NCBI GenBank assembly: GCA_020650975.1
Contig: JAIPMN010021667.1
Coordinates: 1-27,200, forward strand
Length of the DNA stretch: 27,200 nucleotides
Reading direction: 5' to 3'
From: Apostichopus californicus
Taxonomy: Eukaryota > Echinodermata > Holothuroidea > Aspidochirotida > Stichopodidae
This document shows, one piece after another, positions 21,601 through 27,200 of the stretch. Position 1 is the stretch's first letter. Each line of letters starts with the position of its first letter. Position numbers and translations under genes: made by a program. Under the pieces are notes generated by a model. It was given only the letters and a program-made list of their open reading frames with translations. It searched no databases and was not told the DNA's origin.

Positions 21601-24600
21601 AGGACGTCCCTACAATTTTCTTATACTTCATATGAAATACTATATTAATGATTGCAAACGAAATGAATGAAATCCAATTATCGATGACTTTTTTCTTTAA
21701 ATTTAAATTCATAATTAGTATTGAAAGGTTCAACTATTTAAGAACTTGCAGATTAAGAAAACATTAAGTTACTTTTGTGGAGCTGTGGAATGCCTTTTCC
21801 TTATTTCCTGATTTATTCAATTAGGCTTTTTTCGATTCTCTTTCCTTTTACCCTATCTGTTTGCACTTGTACATGTATATATACTCGCAAAGTGTTGTTG
21901 CGTGTAATATACTTAAAATATGAAGAATTGATGTTACAAATCATATGTTAGTTTCTGATCACATTGATGATAAACGATAAATAAACCGAGGGGGGAAACA
22001 AAATCATAGATGATTACAGGCACCTAAATGGTTACCTTTGGTACTGTAAAAATGGAATACATATACTGTAATATGTATGGTACTGTATTCATACAATACA
22101 TCAGAAATTTCATGATGTAATTAGTAGAGTTTGCAATATCAACAAAGCAATGTAAAACAATGATATTGTATCACCTTTTTTTATGTCAAACACTTATAGT
22201 GTCGTGAACCCTCATGTATATTTAATATATGCAGATGTATGTAAATACTCTTTTAACTTTACCCTCATATGATTTCCAGGAATTAAACATATAGTGTGAT
22301 TGGCTGCTGCTGTCTTGTGACAGAAACGTTAAGTTTTGATTGGATAAAAGTGACATGTCTTTTATCTCGTGTATTGCAGTTTTGTAAGCCAATTCAGTCT
22401 TACTGTATACCTTTACCGGGTAAGGTCTCCGTGTGTGAAAGGCACGTTAAACATATTATTATCACTAATTATATAGGTGTATCACCTTTATAGAGACATT
22501 TTTAGTACATTATGAACACTGTAAGTTTCTTATAACGTAATTTCTAACATTAACCATCATCATACTCACTGAAACTGTAATCTAGAAATCAGAATGAGTT
22601 TCCAGGCTTTAGATAAATACATTATATAGATACCATAGAATCTGCATGTTAAATAATACTATCTAGTAATCAACATTATAATATTTATGGATAATTTCAT
22701 CTTTATCAGATAGTAAACCATTTAATCTAATATTTCCAACCATCTATAATGAAATATACACCATAGATTCTATTATGAGTTTTGTGGCTATAGATAACTA
22801 CATTATAGATACTGAAATATTCATGTTAAATAATACTATCTAGTAATCAACATTATAATATTTATGGATAATGTCATCTGTATCAGATAGTAAACCATTT
22901 AATCTAATATTTCCAACCATCTATAATGAAATATACACCATACAGTAGATTCTATGAGTTTCGTGGCTATAGATATAATAGATAACTACATTATAGATAC
23001 TGACATATTCATGTTAAATAATACTATCTAGTAATCAACATTATAATATTTATGGACAATGTCATCTATATTAGATAGTAAACCATTTAATCTCATATTT
23101 CCAACCATCTATAATGAAATATACACCATAGATTCTATGAGTTTCGTGGCTATAGATAACAACATCATATATACTGAAATATTCATGTTAAATATTACTA
23201 TCTAGTAATCAACATTATATTATTATTCATGGATTCTATGAGTTCCGTTGCCATAGTTAGCTACAGTACATTATAGATATTGTCATCTTCATCTCAGCTA
23301 GTATTGTACTCGTATCTGTATTGTAATCAACACTGAATCTTCACCGAAGATACTGTAACACTTTGTGTCTAACCTAGCATTTGCCACAGTAATACTCACT
23401 CATGGATACTACAATCATAGACATACTGTGGATTTAATAACAATATATAATAGTCCACTCCAAAGCTCATTTACTGTAACCCGAGGCACACAGTGTTTCA
23501 AAAACAGAATGCGTCAGAAACAATTTGTCATGTGTCAAACCTGCCACAGAGTTTTTAATTCCCTCGTGAAAACAGAGCCTACCGCGATAGAGGAAACCGT
23601 GCGTAACGTAGATAAAGTGGACGCCACCTTCCCTTCCCACTTGATGTTACCATAGGGAATAATTATGGTACTAAATCAATTGGATGAATTATTTGGGGGG
23701 TAACTTGCCACGTTGAAGGGGGTACATCATAAAATCACATTGCGTGAGGAATCTAGCCGTACATAAACACTTGGGAATTCAATACTTTGACGTTTGTTGT
23801 CCTTCCCCATAGCAATTTTTTCCATTAAGACCATAAACAGTGATGGTGGGAACACATACACCAAACCAGTGTCAATTTACATAAAGTAACGCACAGAGCA
23901 GAATGGTTGAAATATAAAATTTCACTGTTGATAGCAATGTGAGGTACGAGCAAAATGTCACTGGAAAGTAGTATTTTATCACGTTTTGTCTGGGAGAGTG
24001 GTCTGTAAATTAATACCAAACTTTATATGTACATGTATATTTCAATTGTACTGTAATGTGGAGATAGGCAACAAAATCATCTGCTATTAACTTTATGATT
24101 ACCTTCATGTACATACAGGAACAATGTAGTGTACCATTGCTAATACAATACAGTATGTTGCATTAAATTCAAATTTATTAGAGTCTATTTGACATTGTGA
24201 TCACTTTTCTTTTTAACCTAAAACTACCGATGGAAAGGAGCTTTTAAAACTAATCAAACAGTTTTTTTTAAATTGCTGTAGTCAGTAGGTTGCTCAAGTT
24301 CTTTTAAAGTGATATTCATACAGGATTCTCGATTAGAGTTCTGTTCTAAATCTAATTCCAACTCACTAAAAGATTGCGTATCTGACAAAAACTATGCTAT
24401 AATTTCATAGCAGCTGGTGCATATTTCCGCAACTATAGACTTAACATATCGATAGTGTAGTTCAACTTGCTCTGAGGTATCACGACTTTGATTATGGTTG
24501 CACCACCAGCATAACAAGAGGACCACCTCTCTTTTTCTTTATGGTAGTCTTGAAACAGGGAAGATGATCACTATGATAACACCATTTATTTTACCATCAT

Positions 24601-25431
24601 GTACAACAATAATTTAAGTCATCACAAAAGTGGTGACGACGTAAATGTAACCTTAAATATAATATCCCTAAGTTTGTCGCTGCCTCTCATTTGTACGTAC
24701 AAGAATTTTCTCAAGATTTTGAATGTGATATTTCGAACAGAGGAGGCTGGTTGGATCAGGAGAGTAGGATACATTTATTTGGAGTACCAATGGAACATAG
24801 TGTGCACCAGTAGAGAAGAGACAGGTAAGTAAGGGGTTAAGGGGAGAAACTTCTTGTTTATATCCTAGTTAAATATCAAGTTATCAACTTTAAATTGCTT
24901 TACATTGCATTCCCTCTCAATAAATCAACCATTCCCCTCCCCTCCCCTTCGCCTCCCACTTTCCCCTCCCCCTCCCCCTCCCCCTTTCCCCTCCCCCTTT
25001 CCCCTCCCCCTCCCTTTGACTATTCCCTCACCCCATCTTTTCACTTCCTGCTGTTCAATCTACTCAGAAAAGAAATTAAGAGTACACTACTTCTGATGAT
25101 CTTCCAATACTACTCAACAGTATCATAGGTGGAATGGGAAAGGGGAGGTCAAAGGTCAAAATGTTTCTGGAAGTGGAGAAAATGGCTGCAAAAAGATGTT
25201 GAGATTTTTTTTTTTACCTATTTGCAGCAATCGGTGCTAGAAGAGGAGGCAGCCAATTATAGCCGGGTTCACAATGAGCATCCAACCAGAGGAGTACCTC
25301 TCCCGTAGCATGTTGGGCACCGATGATTCTCGTTCTGATCAGACCTTCTCTTTTCGCGTTGCGATGCAGTTGGACCTTCCCTAAGAACTTTGGTTCCCTG
25401 ATGTAGTCTTCCAGTGGTTGTTGAAGATGAC
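3470..25431 (-). CDS. GALNT7: Polypeptide N-acetylgalactosaminyltransferase 7 (GALNT7), 3' part of gene, 7 exons
   Basis: This is a Golgi type II membrane enzyme family that transfers GalNAc from UDP-GalNAc to Ser/Thr; vertebrate GALNT7 prefers peptides that already carry GalNAc. Exons: 25431-25218, 20332-20159, 18033-17916, 14880-14755, 6033-5815, 4556-4335 and 3625-3470. They join in one frame to give 408 residues plus TGA, and all six introns are GT-AG. Visible in order are the DAHCE metal motif, an SPAMAGG acceptor region, [17 protein letters not shown], the spacer NCKSFDWFM and three ricin-lectin repeats. The spacer, the lectin start with CIDSMG and GGNQLF, and the short C-terminus resemble recalled GALNT7 more than GALNT10 or GALNT11. 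The cytoplasmic tail, membrane anchor, stem and first part of the GT-A domain are missing and must lie right of the window. A THAP-type transposon sits in the fourth intron in opposite orientation. Assignment to the subfamily rests on recalled family sequences, not a search. Confidence 0.9.
3626..4334 (-). other. GALNT7 intron f-g
   Basis: 709-bp intron, donor GTTAGT and acceptor GGCAG. Near its 5' end it holds a copy of the preceding exon edge and a 9-bp microsatellite. A G-rich run lies near 3738-3760. Confidence 0.85.
4207..4281. repeat. 9-bp microsatellite AATGGTACY
   Basis: About eight units of AATGGTACC, AATGGTATT or AATGGTACT in a row, next to the duplicated exon edge. Confidence 0.9.
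4274..4371. repeat. 49-bp tandem duplication covering an exon end and splice donor
   Basis: 4274-4322 and 4327-4371 align with one 4-bp indel and a few substitutions. The second copy contains the last 37 nt of GALNT7 exon f and its donor; the first is the intronic copy with a degraded donor (AAG then GTTCGT on the minus strand). Confidence 0.85.
4335..4556 (-). CDS. GALNT7: GALNT7 exon f: ricin-type lectin repeats alpha and beta
   Basis: 222 nt (74 codons, phase 0 at both ends), with acceptor CATTGAAG and donor GTTAGT. It encodes [20 protein letters not shown], a GGNQLFKL segment, a second repeat with CAFEKSS and an EQYHWDYNK end. These are the first two beta-trefoil lobes of the lectin tail that helps GALNTs bind GalNAc-bearing glycopeptides. 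The CIDSMG alpha-lobe signature and GGNQLF (QxW-like) are visible. The last part of the exon and its donor are duplicated just downstream (4274-4322). Reading through the native donor meets a TAA after five codons. Confidence 0.92.
4557..5814 (-). other. GALNT7 intron e-f
   Basis: 1258-bp intron, donor GTAAGT and acceptor TTGAAG. Contains a poly(C)-rich run at about 5030-5060, a 34-bp tandem duplication at 5409-5490 and a G-rich run near 5670. No gene was recognised; open frames on both strands look like chance. Confidence 0.8.
5409..5490. repeat. 34-bp tandem repeat, two copies plus a partial third
   Basis: Unit beginning AAAGGTCACCAAACTTCCAC at 5409, repeated at 5443, with a partial third at 5477 (AAAGGTGATC). 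Confidence 0.9.
5815..6033 (-). CDS. GALNT7: GALNT7 exon e: end of catalytic domain and linker to lectin domain
   Basis: 219 nt (73 codons, phase 0 at both ends), with acceptor TTTATTTAG and donor GTAAGT. It encodes [20 protein letters not shown], later [20 protein letters not shown], ending KVWGE. The VEVW-D-YK-YFY block closes the catalytic domain and carries residues lining the active-site loop in the family. The NCKSF.WFM..(I/V) block is the conserved hinge to the lectin domain. The [10 protein letters not shown] end matches the GALNT7 linker closely. Confidence 0.93.
6735..7062. mobile_element. Candidate inverted-repeat (MITE-like) element rich in GCCCGGCA
   Basis: The left edge TATACATATGACCAGGAAT and the inverted right edge TATACATGTGCTCAGGAAT are mostly complementary. 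The inner parts share GGCACCGGGC and GTGCCGGGC. The interior has several GCCCGGCA copies. Size and structure fit a non-autonomous DNA transposon, possibly hAT-like. The exact ends and target duplication are unresolved. Confidence 0.4.
7990..8336 (-). mobile_element. tRNA-derived SINE with (ATT)n tail
   Basis: On the minus strand it starts CAGTGCTGTGGCCGAGTGGA (A-box-like), followed by a type II tRNA-like variable arm and GGTTCGATCCC (B box). It then has a ~240-bp body ending in ATTATTATTATTG at about 8003-7989. The head resembles Leu/Ser tRNA. A 16-bp inverted copy of the B-box arm (8214-8229 against 8243-8258) is unusual. Confidence 0.7.
8415..8560. repeat. Short tandem array, 35-40-bp units
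   Basis: Four units with TGTACCTTCTTTGTGAAGGA and ATATGCATAGG, starting near 8427, 8462, 8502 and 8537. The long minus-strand open frame over 8291-8812 is a by-product of this array, the SINE and the transposon end. Confidence 0.8.
8656..8663. repeat. Left target-site duplication of P-like element
   Basis: GTCTCAGC directly before the CATAG terminus, identical to the 8 bp after the right terminus. It resembles the GC-rich 8-bp target consensus reported for Drosophila P (GTCCGGAC). Confidence 0.93.
8664..8688 (+). repeat. Left terminal inverted repeat
   Basis: 25 bp beginning CATAGAAATTTATTAGGATA. It matches the reverse complement of 14037-14061 at 22 of 25 positions (differences at positions 11, 19 and 24). 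Beyond this the two ends diverge until the subterminal repeat. Confidence 0.92.
8729..8749 (+). repeat. Left subterminal inverted repeat of P-like element
   Basis: 21 bp starting GGCGCTTTCTGTGTACGGCA, identical to the reverse complement of 13963-13983. It lies 65 bp inside the left terminus. Drosophila P has internal inverted repeats and transposase-binding sites in comparable subterminal positions, so a role in transposase binding is a reasonable inference. Confidence 0.85.
8825..8895 (+). CDS. Transposase exon 1: start of THAP domain
   Basis: 71 nt encoding [20 protein letters not shown] then QFH and a split Arg codon. It ends CACAG before the donor GTAATT. Starting Met, then Cys at 5 and 10, and ending in an FHR block, is the usual opening of a THAP C2CH zinc finger. 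The intron (8896-10431) ends CTCTAG. Joining gives QFHRFPLQD, the standard THAP continuation, in frame. The exon is too short to stand out as an ORF but is required by the domain. Confidence 0.92.
8896..10431 (+). other. Transposase intron 1, GGCCTA-rich
   Basis: A 1536-bp intron inside the transposon. Between about 9180 and 9540 it holds many copies of AGGCCTA, TAGGCT and GCCTAG. It also carries a poly(G) run near 9856 and a tRNA T-arm-like hairpin at 9923-9941 (GGTAGG, TTCGATT, CCTACC), possibly a SINE remnant. No other coding sequence was recognised. Confidence 0.6.
10432..11263 (+). CDS. Transposase exon 2: rest of THAP domain, coiled coil, N-terminal core
   Basis: Continues the THAP domain with [20 protein letters not shown], the conserved Trp, then FLCGEHF supplying the last Cys and His, and the AMPTIF box. 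A Lys/Arg-rich stretch and a coiled coil ([15 protein letters not shown]) follow, which in P transposase and THAP proteins mediates oligomerisation. The next part, [20 protein letters not shown], is the P-element transposase helical region. The frame ends with [10 protein letters not shown]...HVKQK and TAA at 11261-11263. That stop falls where relatives continue into the conserved GYVD-like strand, so it marks a lesion. Confidence 0.88.
11258..12525 (+). CDS. Transposase core fragment in shifted frame
   Basis: This frame picks up as [20 protein letters not shown] and continues through [38 protein letters not shown] and [12 protein letters not shown]. It then passes a long insertion-like region and ends with [17 protein letters not shown] and TGA at 12523-12525. 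These blocks match the RNase H-like core of THAP9/P transposases, with the second candidate catalytic Asp in TFDG. The [12 protein letters not shown] block is a strong family signature. Relative to exon 2 about ten residues between the RKQ strand and the EELATE helix seem to be missing, which suggests a small frame-changing deletion near 11258. An AG after TTGC at about 11268 could imitate an acceptor, but no matching donor is evident. Confidence 0.85.
12508..12705 (+). CDS. Transposase fragment after second frameshift
   Basis: The coding frame switches between about 12508 and 12522, giving [20 protein letters not shown] after the YVSRR segment, then [20 protein letters not shown] and VVQFADLLF. 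The C-x2-C pair and the GGLxxPS block are typical of the C-terminal region of THAP9-like transposases. It ends TTCAG before the donor GTACAG, with a phase-2 split Arg codon. The switch is small enough to be a one- or two-base indel. Confidence 0.82.
12970..13264 (+). CDS. Transposase last exon
   Basis: Begins one base into a split Arg codon after the acceptor GTTCACAG (intron 12706-12969, 264 bp, AT-rich). It encodes [18 protein letters not shown], then [20 protein letters not shown] and ends [13 protein letters not shown] with a stop at 13262-13264. An R-(H/R)-x-L-x-KLILF ending is characteristic of THAP9-like transposases. The splice joint keeps the frame. Confidence 0.82.
13265..13962 (+). 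other. Transposon 3' non-coding region
   Basis: About 700 bp between the transposase stop and the right subterminal repeat. AT-rich, with a GGCCTA cluster at 13590-13725 that echoes the one in intron 1. No clear AATAAA was seen close to the stop. Confidence 0.5.
13963..13983 (-). repeat. Right subterminal inverted repeat of P-like element
   Basis: Perfect 21-bp inverted partner of 8729-8749, about 78 bp inside the right terminus. The left and right spacings differ, as in Drosophila P, where the two ends are also asymmetric. Confidence 0.85.
14037..14061 (-). repeat. Right terminal inverted repeat
   Basis: On the minus strand it reads CATAGAAATTGATTAGGACA and onward, pairing with 8664-8688. 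Together with the flanking 8-bp duplication it fixes the right boundary. Confidence 0.92.
14062..14069. repeat. Right target-site duplication of P-like element
   Basis: GTCTCAGC directly after the CTATG terminus, an 8/8 match to the left flank copy. Confidence 0.93.
14070..14754 (-). other. Intron sequence between the transposon and GALNT7 exon d
   Basis: No gene or repeat recognised. Reading from exon d, this is the first part of the large intron. Confidence 0.5.
14755..14880 (-). CDS. GALNT7: GALNT7 exon d: [10 protein letters not shown] exon
   Basis: 126 nt (42 codons, phase 0 at both ends), with acceptor ATCTCGACAG and strong donor GTAAGT. It encodes [20 protein letters not shown] and a Gly/Pro/Asn-rich loop ending GLADR. 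The His of VGHIYR (about 14829-14827) is the third metal ligand in GALNT enzymes. The loop after HIYR is variable among GALNTs and is long here, as in GALNT7. The transposon-bearing 8.7-kb intron follows directly. Confidence 0.92.
15205..15290. repeat. AT-rich tandem repeat (TATAATATTTTATG)
   Basis: Four to five imperfect units of about 15 bp, almost pure A/T. Confidence 0.85.
17620..17644. repeat. Perfect 9-bp stem hairpin flanked by direct repeats
   Basis: CAGGGAGTT and AACTCCCTG separated by 7 nt. CTGAGAT lies immediately on both sides. Confidence 0.7.
17916..18033 (-). CDS. GALNT7: GALNT7 exon c: Gal/GalNAc-T motif
   Basis: 118 nt. The first base completes a split Ser codon after a CTTCAG acceptor, and the exon ends AAG before a non-ideal GTTGGT donor (phase 0). 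It encodes [20 protein letters not shown] followed by [19 protein letters not shown]. This is the Gal/GalNAc-transferase motif of the catalytic domain; the WGGEN segment contributes to substrate binding in GALNT structures. The FFFELG and GGENFE wording is close to that of vertebrate GALNT7. Confidence 0.93.
18034..20158 (-). other. GALNT7 intron b-c
   Basis: 2125-bp intron, donor GTATTA and acceptor CTTCAG. Contains a LINE 3' end (19341-19670). The rest is AT-rich and unremarkable except for an unrecognised plus-strand open frame ending near 20064. Confidence 0.8.
19341..19670 (-). mobile_element. 5'-truncated CR1/L2-like LINE 3' end
   Basis: The minus strand encodes [16 protein letters not shown], then [20 protein letters not shown]. 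This is the conserved C-terminal tail of Jockey/CR1/L2-group reverse transcriptases (LRSS...YG.R.F...WN.LP). A short 3' UTR with GCGCTATATAAGAACTGTAT leads into a (TAT)n tail at about 19372-19341, the usual 3' end of these elements. Upstream of about 19670 the similarity stops, so only about 0.3 kb survives. Confidence 0.8.
20159..20332 (-). CDS. GALNT7: GALNT7 exon b: linker between catalytic halves
   Basis: 174 nt between a TTTTACAG acceptor and a GTATTA donor. It begins with one base completing an Arg codon and ends with two bases of the next split codon. The translation [20 protein letters not shown], followed by a [10 protein letters not shown] block and a HETEPY end, matches the GALNT family segment 'CPLIDVI ... 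GAFDW ... K.R.P ... EPYRSP'. This exon is easy to miss because the longest open frames over it are in other phases; I located it from the required upstream and downstream phases. In this frame it has no internal stop. Confidence 0.9.
21230..22000 (+). mobile_element. Decayed L1/Tx1-like LINE 3' fragment
   Basis: Across several frames the plus strand reads [11 protein letters not shown]...DWHRLF, then [20 protein letters not shown]. After a stop it gives [11 protein letters not shown] and later a [23 protein letters not shown] stretch. This order (WFQ(F/Y)..LHRI..TN..L, then C..E.E.IEHLF..C) is the C-terminal region of L1/Tx1-type reverse transcriptases. At least one frameshift (near 21315) and several stops show decay. 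An AATAAA near 21980 may mark the 3' end. Confidence 0.65.
22270..22470 (+). mobile_element. Possible 3' end of a SINE or LINE
   Basis: Sequence with CCGGGTAAGGTCTCCGTGTG and AGGCACGTTAAACAT ending in ATTATTATC. The 'GGCACGTTAAAC plus ATT tail' style is common at 3' ends of invertebrate LINE-related repeats. The family was not identified. Confidence 0.3.
22596..23310. repeat. Satellite-like array, ~181-bp units
   Basis: GAGTTT(C/T)(G/C)... landmarks recur at 22596, 22777, 22956, 23139 and (truncated) 23240. Each unit carries CATGTTAAATAATACTATCT and ATCTATAATGAAATATACAC. Roughly four units, strongly AT-rich. Confidence 0.88.
24930..25017. repeat. Pyrimidine-rich CCCCTCC tract
   Basis: About 90 bp of almost pure C/T with repeated CCCCTCCCC. 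On the transcribed GALNT7 strand it is G-rich and can in principle form G-quadruplexes, about 200 nt into the intron after exon a. Confidence 0.85.
25146..25158 (+). promoter_or_regulatory. Perfect DR1 nuclear-receptor-type site
   Basis: AGGTCA-A-AGGTCA, the consensus for RXR/HNF4/COUP-TF-type dimers. It lies in the intron just downstream of GALNT7 exon a. Function is not shown by the sequence. Confidence 0.35.
25218..25431 (-). CDS. GALNT7: GALNT7 exon a: end of GT-A subdomain with DAH metal motif
   Basis: First visible coding exon, 214 nt, starting with the last two bases of a split codon after a CTAG acceptor. It ends with AG before a GTAAAA donor, leaving phase 2. The translation runs from [10 protein letters not shown] through [16 protein letters not shown] to [21 protein letters not shown]. 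The Asp-Ala-His at about 25282-25274 matches the DxH motif that binds Mn2+ and the UDP-sugar in GALNTs. The KREGLIR and IGAQ blocks are family-typical. The preceding exon, expected to contain the conserved FHNEGWSTL-like block, was not found between 25432 and 27200. Confidence 0.92.
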
Positions 25432-25593
25432 CTAGTTTAAACAAACAGAGAGGAAACAAAAAGATGAAAGAAATCCACCTACACGCATATATATACTGTA
25501 CGAGTGTACGTAGAATACAGATATGTGGCTATTAAACTGGCATCCCTGGCCAGCTTCACTCAAGCAGGGTGTGGCAAGATGCCAGTACTTAAG

Positions 25594-25606
25594 AGGTCAG
25601 AGGTCA
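25594..25606 (+). promoter_or_regulatory. Second perfect DR1 nuclear-receptor-type site
   Basis: AGGTCA-G-AGGTCA in the intron upstream of exon a, about 450 bp from the first. A further AGGTCA half site occurs near 25708. Function is unproven. Confidence 0.35.
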
Positions 25607-25755
25607 AATTAAGTGAAAATGACATGAAACCTTCACAGATATGATGAAAATGTCAAGTGCTACAAGTAGTTAACATGGTAACTGATGTGAAAGGGTATGT
25701 GATCTAAGGTCAAATGAATATCTTTAGTGTAGTTTATCTAAAGTGCATATAAACA

Positions 25756-25985
25756 TGTTAAACAAGAAATTTAGGAAGAAACCTTATACTTTCCCCCAAA
25801 ACTGAGAAACAATCCCTGATATTACATTTCAATTATGAAATCAACTGTTATTACATGCTACTGTTGGATTACATCAAAATATAATCAAAAATCTGTTAAA
25901 TAAGAAATTTAGGCAGAAATCAAGTACTTTCACCTTAAACTGGGCAACAATCCCTGAATGCTATTTCAAGCACACAATCCACCTT
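25756..25985. repeat. 138-bp spaced tandem duplication
   Basis: TGTTAAACAAGAAATTTAGG at 25756 and TGTTAAATAAGAAATTTAGG at 25894. Each is followed by similar ACTTTC...CAACAATCCCTGA segments, diverged by substitutions and indels. Confidence 0.75.
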
Positions 25986-25989
25986 CCAA

Positions 25990-26420
25990 CAATCTACATC
26001 AATCAATCAATTAATCAGTCAATCAATCAATCAATCAGAAGACATTTATTTAGCACCAAAATCAACAGAAATTGTTCAAAGGTGCTATTAGCCTTGGTCA
26101 TTGGTAACTTGTCACACCTACTGTACACACCAAAGTGTGCGCAATTCAATCAATCTCTCCTGAGGCACCACAGTGCACCACAACCACGTGTCCCCCAGGG
26201 GACTTCCCATAGGGTGCAGCCAGAAACTGGCGCACGCACGCAACTATATTTACAAGTTACCTCGCAAGTCCCCATTTATACACCTGGGTGAAGAGAGGCA
26301 ATGGAAATAACGTGCCTTGCCCAAGGATACAATGCAATGATCTGGCCAGGGCTCGAACCTGTAATCCTTAGAATTACCAGTCCACTGCCTTAACCACTTG
26401 ACCACAATGCTCTATAGGAT
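25990..26420 (-). mobile_element. tRNA-derived SINE with (TGAT)n tail
   Basis: The minus strand begins GCATTGTGGTCAAGTGGTTA (A box), has AGGTTCGAGCCCTG (B box), then the body CTTGGGCAAGGCACGTTATT and CACCCAGGTGTATAAATGGG. It ends AAATAAATGTCTTCTGATTG followed by TGAT repeats at about 26040-25999. Complete promoter, body and tail of about 430 bp. Confidence 0.8.
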
Positions 26421-26807
26421 CCATAGTGCAATGCATGTGTTTTTATACCTGTTACCTTTGCCATCACAGCCTTCTTTAAAACAGAAAAATAAAAAAGTAA
26501 ACTTACGGGGGAATCAATAATCAATATTTTGTGGCATATAAAATAAATAATTGAGACCAATCCATGTTTACATACCAGCAATGTATAAACTGTTAATACT
26601 ACACTAGAAGTGAAATACATGTTTTAATAATTTGCTTTATGGTTGATTGGGTACAAATCGACAAATTTCAAGAGCTGTGTACGGTATTGATCTGTTAGCT
26701 ATGCATGCTAATGTCATCTTCACTCTCACCTACAGTCCTCTCTGCATTTAGATATGATTTTGAATTAATTGTTATGCAGGGGCGGTATTTAAAGTGTGTC
26801 TCTGCAT

Positions 26808-26880
26808 GGGAGGAAAGGAGGAGGGGTGGCGGGGTGGTGGGGTGCGGGGGTGGCGGATGGCTGGGTGGCGAGGTGAGAGG
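26808..26880 (+). repeat. G-rich GGTGGCGGGG tract
   Basis: Multiple GGGG/GGTGG runs, enough for potential G-quadruplexes on the plus strand. Open frames on either strand here are low-complexity by-products. Confidence 0.7.
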
Positions 26881-27061
26881 CACTTCCATATATCAGACTG
26901 CAGTAGCGTAAGTAGAGTAAGATGCATATTAAATTATTTTTTAGTTTTTTTTCCTTTCTTTTCTTTTCTTGATAATGACAATGTTTAATAGCGTTACTTG
27001 GGTAATACACCCTCAATGACAGTTATTCAAAGCCAATTTATACGCATTAACACACCAGTAG

Positions 27062-27200
27062 AATCACTGTGGTCGAGTGGTACGGACTTCGGTTCGTGAC
27101 ACAAAGATCCGGGGTTCGATTCCTACCTTCGCCTGATTAGTCCCAAAAACGGACGAATCCGGCCGTGAAGTGGAATTTTTCTGGTGTGTTATTCTTTACT
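27062..27200 (+). mobile_element. tRNA-derived SINE, cut by window end
   Basis: Plus strand CACTGTGGTCGAGTGGTACG (A-box-like) and GGGGTTCGATTCCTACC (B box) with spacing like a tRNA, followed by a non-tRNA body. A different family from the one at 25990-26420. The 3' end is outside the window. Confidence 0.7.

Larger units (their letters stand above)
20333..25217 (-). other. GALNT7 intron a-b
   Basis: 4885-bp intron, donor GTAAAA and acceptor TTTTACAG. Contains an L1/Tx1-like LINE remnant, a possible SINE/LINE end near 22300-22470, a ~181-bp satellite-like array and a pyrimidine-rich tract close to its donor. 20333-21220 and 23311-24930 show nothing further that I recognise. Confidence 0.8.
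25432..27200 (-). other. GALNT7 intron upstream of exon a (partial)
   Basis: No further GALNT exon was found here. The stretch is taken up by a 138-bp duplication, two SINEs, a G-rich tract and unremarkable AT-rich DNA. Confidence 0.7.

Noticed and set aside
23365..23655. 96-codon open frame with CQTCHRVF
   Set aside because: No ATG at its start, no recognised domain, and it begins inside AT-rich sequence next to the satellite array; a zinc finger was not supported.
24599..24832. 77-codon plus-strand frame followed by a GTAAGT donor
   Set aside because: The donor is good but the peptide is unrecognised, no partner exon was found, and it is antisense in a GALNT7 intron.
26340..26420. Possible functional tRNA gene
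   Set aside because: The tRNA-like head continues into a SINE body and TGAT tail, and stem pairing is poor.

Overview
The window is eukaryotic, intron-rich and AT-rich, and looks like a marine invertebrate, perhaps a deuterostome such as an echinoderm. That placement is an inference from three things: a GALNT7-type protein, a P-element/THAP9-type transposon, and dispersed LINE, SINE and minisatellite repeats with many GGCCTA motifs. No marker fixes the species.

The host gene is the 3' two-thirds of a minus-strand polypeptide N-acetylgalactosaminyltransferase, best matched to GALNT7. Seven coding exons run from 25431 down to the stop at 3470. They join in one continuous frame of 408 residues with GT-AG introns. 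They carry the end of the GT-A half (with the DAH metal motif), the Gal/GalNAc-transferase half (WGGEN and VGHIYR), and a three-repeat ricin-type lectin tail. The 5' exons lie beyond the right edge.

The largest intron (6034-14754) holds the main find: a complete plus-strand P-element-like DNA transposon at 8664-14061 (5398 bp). It has CATAG...CTATG ends, 25-bp terminal inverted repeats (22/25 identical), a separate perfect 21-bp subterminal inverted repeat, and a perfect 8-bp target-site duplication, GTCTCAGC. Its THAP9-like transposase gene has two host-style introns but is broken by two frame disruptions, so this copy is probably non-autonomous.

The rest is repeat-rich intron and 3' flank. 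It includes a 174-bp tandem duplication, a 40-bp minisatellite, a duplicated exon edge with its splice donor, a candidate inverted-repeat element rich in GCCCGGCA, three tRNA-derived SINEs, a CR1/L2-like LINE 3' end, a decayed L1/Tx1-like LINE 3' end, a ~181-bp satellite-like array with nested inverted repeats, and purine- or pyrimidine-rich tracts. I see no prokaryotic, viral or CRISPR content.
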